Shown: piece by piece, positions 1 through 5,091 of the stretch
Layout of the letters: every line of letters begins with the position of its first letter
How positions within the stretch are numbered: position 1 is the stretch's first letter
Source of the DNA: an uncultured beta proteobacterium
GTDB taxonomy: Bacteria; Pseudomonadota; Gammaproteobacteria; Burkholderiales; Burkholderiaceae_B
Length of the DNA: 5,091 bases
Direction of reading: 5' to 3'
Assembly: GCA_903924715.1 (NCBI GenBank)
Contig: CAIYCP010000409.1
Coordinates: 1-5,091, forward strand
Translations under genes and position numbers: made by a program
Notes under the pieces: model-generated
What the model was told of the DNA's origin: nothing
Seen by the model: only the letters and a program-made list of their open reading frames with translations
Databases searched by the model: none

Positions 1-821
1 CGCGTGGCTTGTCTGATGTGTTTGGCCAACAAGTTGTGGTCGAGAATAAGCCTGGTGCGAGTGGGGCGATCGCAGCCACTGCTGTTGCAGGTGCAGCCGC
101 TGACGGCTACACGTTACTCGCTCACGTTGTTTCTGACATCATCACGCCGATTGCCAATAAAAAAGTTGGTTACAACCTTGAACGTGATTTCACCGCGATC
201 GGGCTGATTGCGAGTGCGCCGAATGTCTTGGTGGTTCATCCTTCAATCCCAGCAAACTCCGTACAAGAATTAATTGCTTATGCCAAGAAAAATCCAAACA
301 CGTTGAATTATGGTTCGGCCGGTGTGGGTACGGTCAGTCATCTTGCGGGGGCGTTACTCGAGGCCGAGGCGCAGACGCCGCTTGCACATATTCAATATAA
401 AGGTACGAATGGCGCTCAATTAGATTTGTTAGCGGGTCGCATCACGGTGATGTTTGATAACTTGGGCAATGGCTTAAGCAACGCGCAGGCGGGTAAGCTC
501 AAAGCCTTGGCTGTGACCTCTGCCGAGCCTTGGGCTGCGGCTGCTACGATTCCAACCATGGTGCAAAGCGGGTTTCCGGGTTCGACTATCTTGTCGGTCT
601 TTGGTTTGGTGGCGCCTGTTGGCACACCCGTTGCCGTGGTCAACAAGCTCTCGGTTGCATTGAGTCAAGGGCTTCGTACTGAAGCCTATCGTAAAAGCAT
701 CGTTGATTCTGGTGCTCAGCCGGGCGAGTTAGCCGCTGAGGCGTACGGCAATTACATCTCTGCTGAGTCTCGTCGCTGGGAGGGCTTCTTGGCTAAGCAT
801 CCAGAGATCATGAAGCAGTAG
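1..821 (+). CDS. Tripartite tricarboxylate transporter substrate-binding protein, Bug/TctC family (5'-truncated)
   Basis: Periplasmic solute-binding protein of the Bug (Bordetella uptake gene)/TctC family, which captures carboxylates and similar small molecules, classically for a TctA-TctB permease. The reading frame is already open at the left edge (first full codon at base 3) and gives 272 visible residues before TAG at 819-821. Family members are usually about 320-330 residues, so roughly 50-55 residues, including the signal peptide and the first beta strand, lie outside. Visible hallmarks, in residues counted from base 3: GQQVVVENKPGASG at 8-21, ADGYTLL at 33-39, PNVLVVHPS around 73-81, YGSAGVGTVSHLAG at 103-116, and IQYKGTNGAQLDLLAGR followed by VMFDN at about 130-153. 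The in-frame TTG at 9 is inside the conserved domain and is not the start. No TctA or TctB gene is visible, and many Bug proteins are orphans of this kind. The ligand is not predictable. Family assignment is very secure. Confidence 0.95.
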   Translation, partial: RGLSDVFGQQVVVENKPGASGAIAATAVAGAAADGYTLLAHVVSDIITPIANKKVGYNLERDFTAIGLIASAPNVLVVHPSIPANSVQELIAYAKKNPNTLNYGSAGVGTVSHLAGALLEAEAQTPLAHIQYKGTNGAQLDLLAGRITVMFDNLGNGLSNAQAGKLKALAVTSAEPWAAAATIPTMVQSGFPGSTILSVFGLVAPVGTPVAVVNKLSVALSQGLRTEAYRKSIVDSGAQPGELAAEAYGNYISAESRRWEGFLAKHPEIMKQ

Positions 822-825
822 GCGA

Positions 826-1728
826 CTACAGCGACCGGCGAGCCTCATCCAGATAACTATGGTTGATGTAAGACTTGGCTTGTGTATCAGCACGCTTTGG
901 GAGCGCTCTTAACAAAGCACTGATATCGATTAAGGTTTGAATCGACTCTGGATTGGCCTGGGCATCACGCGGGAAAATCTCGGCTGCCGTGTACTCATCC
1001 CAAGCGCGATCCGCATACTCAGCGGTAATGCCGGTTTCAAGCATGGCGATGGTTCGGCAACCTTCTTTGTTCGCAAAAAACCATTCGTGTGCACGAATAA
1101 AGGCACGCATGAAGCGAATCACGGTGTCATGGTTTGCGCGGGCCCAGCGGCTATCGATATTGAGTGAAGTAAATTGAAACCACGGAAACTGATCGCGCGG
1201 TTCGCACAAAGAGTTAAACCCTTGGTCAAGTGCGATGTAGTTCAAGGGTGCGCCTTGCAGGCCCGCATCGATCTCGCCGCTTTGCAGCTTTTCCCAGCGG
1301 GCCAGAATAGGGCCACAGGCCACAATTTTATAATCTTGGGGGTAATGCAAGCCGTGTGCGGCCATCAGCTTCATGACAAGCGAAGAGCTGCCGGCGTCAA
1401 TCGAAGATACACCGATTGTTCGCCCCTTTAGATCTGCAAACGATTTGACGTCTTTGCCAGAGATCATTGAAAAAGGCAGGCGATTGACATTGCCGCCAAT
1501 AATTTCGAGATGACCGCCACCTTCACTGTCTAAGATGATGTGTTCGGTTACGCCTAACGCAATATCCATACGACCGTCTTGAAGGCGTCGCCAAACTTCG
1601 TCTATGGGCTCGTGTAGGTCGATGGTGACGTCAAGCCCTTCGTCTGTGAACATGCCTTGATGGGCAGCAATCCAGAAGGGCATATTGAAATAATTTCTAG
1701 AAATTGCACCAGCAGTAATTTTTTTCAT
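826..1728 (-). CDS. NMT1/THI5-like (SsuA/TauA-type) substrate-binding-fold protein without signal peptide
   Basis: A 300-residue type II periplasmic-binding-fold protein of the NMT1/THI5-like superfamily, which includes binding proteins for sulfonates, taurine, nitrate and pyrimidines. Seen: FWIAAHQGMFTDEGLDV at 18-34 (the usual 'lfxxeGldV' opening strand-helix), GVTEHIILD at 59-67, FADLKGRTIGVSS at 97-109, and WEKLQSGEIDAGLQGAP at 145-161, all in family order. The protein begins directly on the first beta strand (MKKITAGAIS), with no hydrophobic leader. An in-frame TGA at 1744-1746, five codons upstream, rules out a longer start, so as written it should be cytoplasmic. No good Shine-Dalgarno precedes the ATG. 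The CCCFC motif of THI5 pyrimidine synthases is absent. No permease or ATPase gene of the SsuBC/TauBC type lies beside it. It follows the livK-like gene on the same strand but is separated from it by a terminator, and it converges on the TctC gene. It could be a binding protein exported by other means, a cytoplasmic ligand sensor, or an enzyme built on this fold. The function is unknown. Confidence 0.88.
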   Translation of the reverse strand: MKKITAGAISRNYFNMPFWIAAHQGMFTDEGLDVTIDLHEPIDEVWRRLQDGRMDIALGVTEHIILDSEGGGHLEIIGGNVNRLPFSMISGKDVKSFADLKGRTIGVSSIDAGSSSLVMKLMAAHGLHYPQDYKIVACGPILARWEKLQSGEIDAGLQGAPLNYIALDQGFNSLCEPRDQFPWFQFTSLNIDSRWARANHDTVIRFMRAFIRAHEWFFANKEGCRTIAMLETGITAEYADRAWDEYTAAEIFPRDAQANPESIQTLIDISALLRALPKRADTQAKSYINHSYLDEARRSL

Positions 1729-1766
1729 CGCGTATCGCTTAAGTCAGTGTCAAACAAATTTACTGT

Positions 1767-1806
1767 AAAAAGCCCTGACGTGAGTGGTGCCACTCGCGGC
1801 AGGGCT
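1767..1806 (-). terminator. Rho-independent terminator downstream of the livK-like gene
   Basis: Read on the minus strand, an outer stem AGCCCTG (1806-1800) pairs with CAGGGCT (1777-1771). An inner stem CGCGAGTGG (1798-1790) pairs with CCACTCACG (1787-1779) with one mismatch. A tight loop closes it and a run of T follows (1771-1767). The T run exists only in the minus-strand reading, as the plus strand continues CTTAACG. This sets the direction and makes it the end of the liv-type operon, about 50 bases after the livK-like stop codon. It also separates that operon from the NMT1-like gene on the same strand. Confidence 0.85.
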
Positions 1807-1818
1807 TAACGTTCAAGA

Positions 1819-1865
1819 ACAGAGTCTAGTCTGGTCTTTTGGACAGACTCAGTTTAGTCTTTTGG
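1819..1865. repeat. Degenerate tandem duplication (24 + 23 bp) across the livK-like stop codon
   Basis: Two abutting units lie at 1819-1842 and 1843-1865, each beginning ACAGA and ending GTCTTTTGG. By hand alignment about 18 of 24 positions match, with one single-base gap. The best-conserved 15-base cores (1828-1842 and 1851-1865) match at 13 of 15. The second unit covers the livK-like stop codon (1854-1856), so the gene's 3' end appears to have been copied into the non-coding side. In the minus-strand transcript AGTCT (1849-1845) and GTC (1844-1842) can pair with GAC and AGACT (1836-1828), forming a short bulged hairpin just before the terminator. Confidence 0.6.
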
Positions 1866-2990
1866 TGCAAAGTCGATATGTTTTTCAAATACGATTTTGC
1901 CTTGTACGTTTTTCACGATGTTGTAGCCGTGCAAACCATCGCCATTTTTGTCAAAGGTATAGGTGCCTTCAACGCCTTTGTAGCCTTTGATCGCATGCAA
2001 GGCTTTGATGATGTCGTCAGGTTTCGTGCTATTGGCATTGGTAATTGCCAAGGCAAGAAGTTTGACTGAGTCATAGGGCCAAGACGAATACAGATCAGGT
2101 TCAATCTTGTAGGTTGCACGGTACTTGTCGGCGTAGGCTTTGGCCTCTGGGCTCGATTCAATCGCAAAATCGGCAATCGAAAAACTGTCATACAGCGCAT
2201 CGCCCGCTAGTTTCATTGCGGTATCCGTTGACAAAGAGGGCGAACCTACCCATGTTGCCTTGACGCCTAACTGCCGTAATTGCTTGGCGAAGATTCCGAC
2301 ATCGGGCGAGTTGGTGATGTAACTTGACACGATATCTGCGCCTGACTGTTTGATCGCTAAGACGATTGGCGTGAAGTCTTGCGAGTTGCTAGTAAAGCCT
2401 TGTACGAGTACAGGAGTAATCCCAAGGGCTTTCAGCGAGTCAACTAGATTGTTTTTGCCACCGTTACCAAAGGCATCGGTTGCGTGGATAACCGCCCATT
2501 TTTTGAGTTTTAACGTGTTGACGCCGTAATCAGCGATCACCTTTGCTGAGTAACCATCATTAGGACGCGCTCTGAACAGCCATGGGTTATTTGTGTGGGT
2601 CAGCGTGTAATCAGTGCCACCGATCATCATCGGCAGGCCGGCTTTTGCCACCGTGGGAGCAATCGCCTGAATTTGAGTGCTGCGAATCGAACTGATCAGC
2701 GCGGTGATATTGCCGCTACTGGTTAATTTAGATACGGCGAGTACTGAACCCGGATTTGTACTTTGATTGTCTTCTGTTTGGACTTCGATTTTTCTGCCTA
2801 GTACACCACCTGCTGCGTTGATTTCGTCAACGGCAAGTTTTGCGCCGTTGATTTGATAGACGCCAGACTCCGCATTGGGCCCAGTGCTTTCGACCACCAT
2901 GCCGAACTTGATCGGATCAGCAGCTTGTGTGTTGAACGACATTGCGAGTAAGGCGCTCGCTGCATATAGTGAAAATTTCTTTTGTTTCAT
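1854..2990 (-). CDS. LivK-type branched-chain amino acid (HAAT) ABC transporter substrate-binding protein
   Basis: Periplasmic binding protein of the type I fold (Peripla_BP_6, LivK/LivJ-like), 378 residues, the normal family length. It would bind a hydrophobic amino acid or a related amide or acid and hand it to the LivH-LivM channel. Seen: an N-terminal signal peptide (MKQKK, then a hydrophobic stretch to about residue 19, with likely signal peptidase I cleavage after the Ala at 23 or 24), then YQINGAKLAVDEINAAGG at 45-62, LGRKIEV at 64-70, DNQSTNP at 74-80, FRARPNDGYSAKVIADYG at 139-156 and DAFGNGG at 162-168. There are no cysteines, so it is neither a lipoprotein nor disulfide-bonded. The ATG is supported by GGGAG at 3001-2997, six bases upstream. 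It is the last gene of the operon after livF and is followed by a terminator. This family also serves aromatic acids, amides and urea, so 'branched-chain amino acid' is a family label rather than a demonstrated ligand. Confidence 0.95.
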   Translation of the reverse strand: MKQKKFSLYAASALLAMSFNTQAADPIKFGMVVESTGPNAESGVYQINGAKLAVDEINAAGGVLGRKIEVQTEDNQSTNPGSVLAVSKLTSSGNITALISSIRSTQIQAIAPTVAKAGLPMMIGGTDYTLTHTNNPWLFRARPNDGYSAKVIADYGVNTLKLKKWAVIHATDAFGNGGKNNLVDSLKALGITPVLVQGFTSNSQDFTPIVLAIKQSGADIVSSYITNSPDVGIFAKQLRQLGVKATWVGSPSLSTDTAMKLAGDALYDSFSIADFAIESSPEAKAYADKYRATYKIEPDLYSSWPYDSVKLLALAITNANSTKPDDIIKALHAIKGYKGVEGTYTFDKNGDGLHGYNIVKNVQGKIVFEKHIDFAPKD

Positions 2991-2996
2991 GTGAGT

Positions 2997-3001
2997 CTCC
3001 C
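2997..3001 (-). promoter_or_regulatory. Ribosome binding site of the livK-like gene
   Basis: On the minus strand GGGAG sits six bases before the ATG at 2990-2988, a strong Shine-Dalgarno at good spacing. It supports this start over later in-frame ATG codons inside the signal peptide. It is consistent with high-level synthesis of the binding protein relative to the upstream membrane and ATPase subunits. Confidence 0.75.
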
Positions 3002-3045
3002 AGAGTCTTTTGACGTTCTAAAGTCGAGCAAAAACAGAAAAATAC

Positions 3046-3083
3046 TGAAGCGATAGGTAAACAGTGAAGCGATAGTTAAACAG
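3046..3083. repeat. 19-bp tandem repeat, two copies, between the livF and livK-like genes
   Basis: Plus-strand TGAAGCGATAGGTAAACAG (3046-3064) is followed without a gap by TGAAGCGATAGTTAAACAG (3065-3083), matching at 18 of 19 positions. The pair occupies the start of the 99-base gap between the livF stop (3092-3090) and the livK-like ATG (2990), ending about 55 bases before that ATG. It has no internal dyad symmetry, so it is not a hairpin. It could be a duplicated regulator site, a spacer element or simple slippage. I see no convincing -10/-35 pair in this gap, although a weak TTCACT/TATTTT pair (minus strand, 18-base spacer) overlaps the repeat. Confidence 0.85.
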
Positions 3084-3089
3084 TACTCG

Positions 3090-3815
3090 TTATTTTTTTC
3101 CACCACCAAGATAAGCTGAACGTACTTCGTCGTTATTCAGCAGTTCTTTTGGCGTACCTTCAACGGTTAAGTTGCCGGTGACCAAAACATAGCCGCGATC
3201 AGCGACAGACAAGGCCATATTGGCATTTTGTTCGACGAGTAAGATCGTCATCCCTCGCTCTCGAATCTTGCGAATAGTTGCGAACAACTGTTGAACGATA
3301 AGAGGGGCCAAGCCAAGCGAAGGCTCATCCATGAGCAATAGCTTTGGCTTTGACATGAGTCCGCGTGCGACAGCAAGCATTTGCTGTTCGCCGCCCGACA
3401 GACTCCAACCTAAGGCATCAGAGAGTCTTTCTAGAGGTGGAAATATTTCAAACATCTCGTCAGCTTCAGACTCTAGTGTGCTGCGTGCCACTTTGCCTCG
3501 TGCAGAGCTGCCGATCAGTATGTTTTCTCTGACGGTTAGTCCAGGAAAGATACGGCGCCCCTCTGGAACGTGAGCAATACCCATGCTGACTATTTTTTCA
3601 GCGGGCATTTTTAAGATCGACTGACCTTCAAACAGAATGTCTCCGCTAGTGACCGAGGCAAGCCCAGAGATACTGCGCAGGGTCGTACTTTTGCCAGCAC
3701 CATTAGCGCCTAACAAGGTCACGATTTCTCCGGCGTTGACGTGCAGTGAAAGGCCTTTGAGGGCCCGTACGTTGCCGTAATGACTTTCAACTTGACGAAG
3801 CTCAAGCAGTGACAT
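3090..3815 (-). CDS. livF: Branched-chain amino acid-type ABC transporter ATP-binding protein LivF
   Basis: Cytoplasmic ATPase that pairs with LivG to power the HAAT-type importer; 241 residues, typical for LivF. Seen: Walker A GANGAGKST at 36-44, the LivF-type VPEGRRIFPGLTVREN segment at 83-98 (Glu where most ABC ATPases have the Q-loop Gln), the signature LSGGEQQM at 139-146, Walker B LLLMDEP at 159-165, and VEQN at 194-197, where LivF proteins have Gln instead of the switch His. I chose the ATG at 3815 because family members start just before LLELRQVESHYG. It also has GGGGGA at 3829-3824 eight bases upstream. A longer frame from the ATG at 3848 would add eleven residues (SLQPIWGMPL region) and overlap livG more. 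The start lies 14 bases inside the end of the LivM-LivG gene, suggesting translational coupling. The name follows the family, and substrate specificity rests with the binding protein. Confidence 0.93.
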   Translation of the reverse strand: MSLLELRQVESHYGNVRALKGLSLHVNAGEIVTLLGANGAGKSTTLRSISGLASVTSGDILFEGQSILKMPAEKIVSMGIAHVPEGRRIFPGLTVRENILIGSSARGKVARSTLESEADEMFEIFPPLERLSDALGWSLSGGEQQMLAVARGLMSKPKLLLMDEPSLGLAPLIVQQLFATIRKIRERGMTILLVEQNANMALSVADRGYVLVTGNLTVEGTPKELLNNDEVRSAYLGGGKK

Positions 3816-5091
3816 GAGAGGCATCCCCCAAATAGGCTGTAATGACATCCGGATGGTTCAGCACATCCGAGGGATTGCCGTCTGCAATCTGTTTGCCAAA
3901 ATTGAGGACTGTGATTTTGTCAGAGACCTGCTCAATGAGACCAATATCGTGTTCGATTAAAAAGATTGTCAGCCCATGACCACGCAAGCGCTTGAGCAGT
4001 GCAACGAGCTCTTGCTTTTCAGTTTGATTCAAGCCGGCAGCCGGTTCGTCTAAGAGTAAAAATGTTGGATGCCCCGCTAAGGCGCGTGCGATTTCGACTA
4101 AACGCTGATGCCCATATGGTAGGTTCTGTACGATTACCTCGGCTTGCTCAGCCAAACCGACAAATTTCAGTGCCGACAACGCGCGCGTACGCAGCGCTGC
4201 TTGCCCTGGGGCGATGTGATTGTTGGGGCGTTGTGCACCGACCATCACGTTTTCAACCACCGACATTGATGGGAACAATCGAATATTTTGAAAAGTACGG
4301 CCTACGCCCAGCCCCGCTCGCTCGTGGGGGGCGAGCTCGGTAATATCTTTACCATCAAATACAATCTTGCCAGCAGTCGTTTTGTAAATGCCGTTCAGCA
4401 CATTGAGCGTGGTAGTTTTGCCTGACCCATTCGGACCAATCAAAGCGTGCACCGTACCGCGTGCAACGTTAAGCGTAATGCCGTCTACTGCCTTCACTCC
4501 ACCGAAATGCTTCTGTACATTTTGCAACTGCAAAATTGGGGTAGGGTCGGTGATCGGAACAGAGATATCAAGGGCTTGGATGCTGTCAAGATCAATTGGC
4601 ACCGGCTTGCGATATTTTGCCGCTCTTGAACTAATAATCCCCCAGATCCCAGTGGGCAAGAAGACCATGATCAGGATGACTGCTAAGCCGTAGGCCGCGA
4701 GATAAACCTCTTTCAGAAAGCGCAGCCATTCGGGCAGCAGGATCAACAGACTCGTACCCAAGGCACTCCCGAACGCTGATTGCGCACCACCGAGAAGCAC
4801 CATAGTTAAAAATTCAATTGAACGAGAAAAATTAAAGTTGTCAGGGCTGATATATGCGAAGCCTGCGGCGTAGAGTGCACCGCCTAATCCTGCTAAGCCC
4901 GCACTAATGGTAAAAGCGATGACTTTGATTTTTAAACTATTGACGCCAGTGACTTCAGCTGCAAGTTCGTTTTCGCGGACGGCACGCATGGCACGCCCAG
5001 TACTCGTTTGAGGCAATTGCCAAACAAAATAGATACAAGCGTAAAGAATCAAAGCGCACAAGAATAGATACGCACGATCATCCGAAAGAGC
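3802..5091 (-). CDS. Fused LivM permease / LivG ATP-binding protein (5'-truncated at right edge)
   Basis: One continuous frame joins the C-terminal half of a LivM-type membrane permease to a complete LivG-type ATPase, giving 429 visible residues. The frame stays open to base 5091, so the N-terminal LivM helices lie outside. The TTG at 5061 is not the true start, since coding-like residues (ALSDDRAYLF) precede it. In residues counted from 5091, the LivM part (1 to about 150) has hydrophobic helices and the cytoplasmic coupling loop GRAMRAVRENELAAEVTGVN at 32-51, plus LYAAGFAYISPDNF at 73-86. A linker of about 35 residues follows. The LivG part starts near 187 with Walker A GPNGSGKT at 219-226, Q-loop FQN at 267-269, signature LPYGHQR at 324-330, Walker B LLLDEP around 345-350, switch IEHD with His at 381, and a LivG tail ending AYLGDASHVTA. 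There is no stop or frameshift between the parts. LivH is expected upstream. The gene overlaps livF by 14 bases. It would act at the inner membrane, with the ATPase in the cytoplasm. Confidence 0.94.
   Translation of the reverse strand, partial: ALSDDRAYLFLCALILYACIYFVWQLPQTSTGRAMRAVRENELAAEVTGVNSLKIKVIAFTISAGLAGLGGALYAAGFAYISPDNFNFSRSIEFLTMVLLGGAQSAFGSALGTSLLILLPEWLRFLKEVYLAAYGLAVILIMVFLPTGIWGIISSRAAKYRKPVPIDLDSIQALDISVPITDPTPILQLQNVQKHFGGVKAVDGITLNVARGTVHALIGPNGSGKTTTLNVLNGIYKTTAGKIVFDGKDITELAPHERAGLGVGRTFQNIRLFPSMSVVENVMVGAQRPNNHIAPGQAALRTRALSALKFVGLAEQAEVIVQNLPYGHQRLVEIARALAGHPTFLLLDEPAAGLNQTEKQELVALLKRLRGHGLTIFLIEHDIGLIEQVSDKITVLNFGKQIADGNPSDVLNHPDVITAYLGDASHVTA
3824..3829 (-). promoter_or_regulatory. 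Ribosome binding site deciding the livF start
   Basis: Minus-strand GGGGGA lies inside the end of the LivM-LivG coding sequence, eight bases before the ATG at 3815. It touches the alternative ATG at 3824-3822, which therefore has no usable spacing. This favours 3815 as the livF start. Confidence 0.55.

Noticed and set aside
826..1728. THI5-type pyrimidine (HMP-P) synthase identity
   Set aside because: The CCCFC motif of THI5 enzymes is absent. The three cysteines (in ACGP, LCEP and GCRT) are isolated.
1733..1749. TATCGCTT motif shared between the NMT1-like upstream region and the 19-bp tandem repeat
   Set aside because: Only about ten bases match and they lie in opposite orientation relative to the genes, which is compatible with chance.
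1725..1753. Perfect TTGACA (minus strand, 1753-1748) as the -35 box of a promoter for the NMT1-like gene
   Set aside because: A -10 box at 16-18 bases would fall on or next to the start codon, where the sequence is CGATGA and not TATAAT-like. No other good -10 was seen.
3816..3848. livF starting at the upstream ATG at 3848 (252 residues)
   Set aside because: The extra residues do not resemble a LivF N-terminus and would deepen the overlap with the LivM-LivG gene. The ATG at 3815 fits the family and has GGGGGA eight bases upstream.
3999..4343. 114-residue open frame on the plus strand opposite LivG
   Set aside because: It is antisense to conserved LivG motifs and has no recognisable domain or ribosome site. 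The other long antisense frames opposite livF, livK-like and NMT1-like genes were rejected for the same reason.
5059..5061. TTG at 5061 as the start of the LivM-LivG gene
   Set aside because: The frame continues open to base 5091 with LivM-like residues, and a LivM permease needs several more N-terminal helices.

Overview
The window reads as part of a transport-gene region from a Gram-negative bacterium, most likely a betaproteobacterium of the order Burkholderiales. The reasons are a Bug/TctC-family binding protein (a family strongly expanded in that group), a fused LivM-LivG transporter subunit, and moderate base composition (about half GC by eye). This placement is inferred from gene content, not from a database search.

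Layout. Bases 1-821 (+) hold the 3' part of a TctC/Bug periplasmic binding protein that is cut by the left edge. Bases 826-1728 (-) hold a 300-residue NMT1/THI5-like (SsuA/TauA-type) binding-fold protein without a signal peptide. It converges on the TctC gene with only four bases between the stop codons. Bases 1729-1853 are non-coding and hold a strong rho-independent terminator reading leftwards and a degenerate tandem duplication. From 1854 to the right edge everything is on the minus strand and forms a branched-chain-amino-acid-type (HAAT) ABC transporter operon, transcribed right to left: a fused LivM permease/LivG ATPase (5' end beyond the right edge), LivF ATPase, a 99-base gap carrying a 19-bp perfect-register tandem repeat, then the LivK-type periplasmic binding protein, then the terminator.

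How it works together. The LivK-like protein would capture an amino acid, amide or small aromatic/organic acid in the periplasm and deliver it to a membrane channel made of LivH (not in the window, expected beyond the right edge) and the LivM part of the fusion. LivG (in the fusion) and LivF power transport. The true substrate cannot be read from the sequence. The TctC protein and the NMT1-like protein belong to two other uptake families, and neither has its membrane partners in the window.

No RNA genes, insertion sequences, CRISPR arrays or phage genes were seen. I found no convincing evidence of a wholly new system. The most notable points are the LivM-LivG fusion, the signal-less binding-fold protein, and two short tandem duplications that flank the livK-like gene at both ends.
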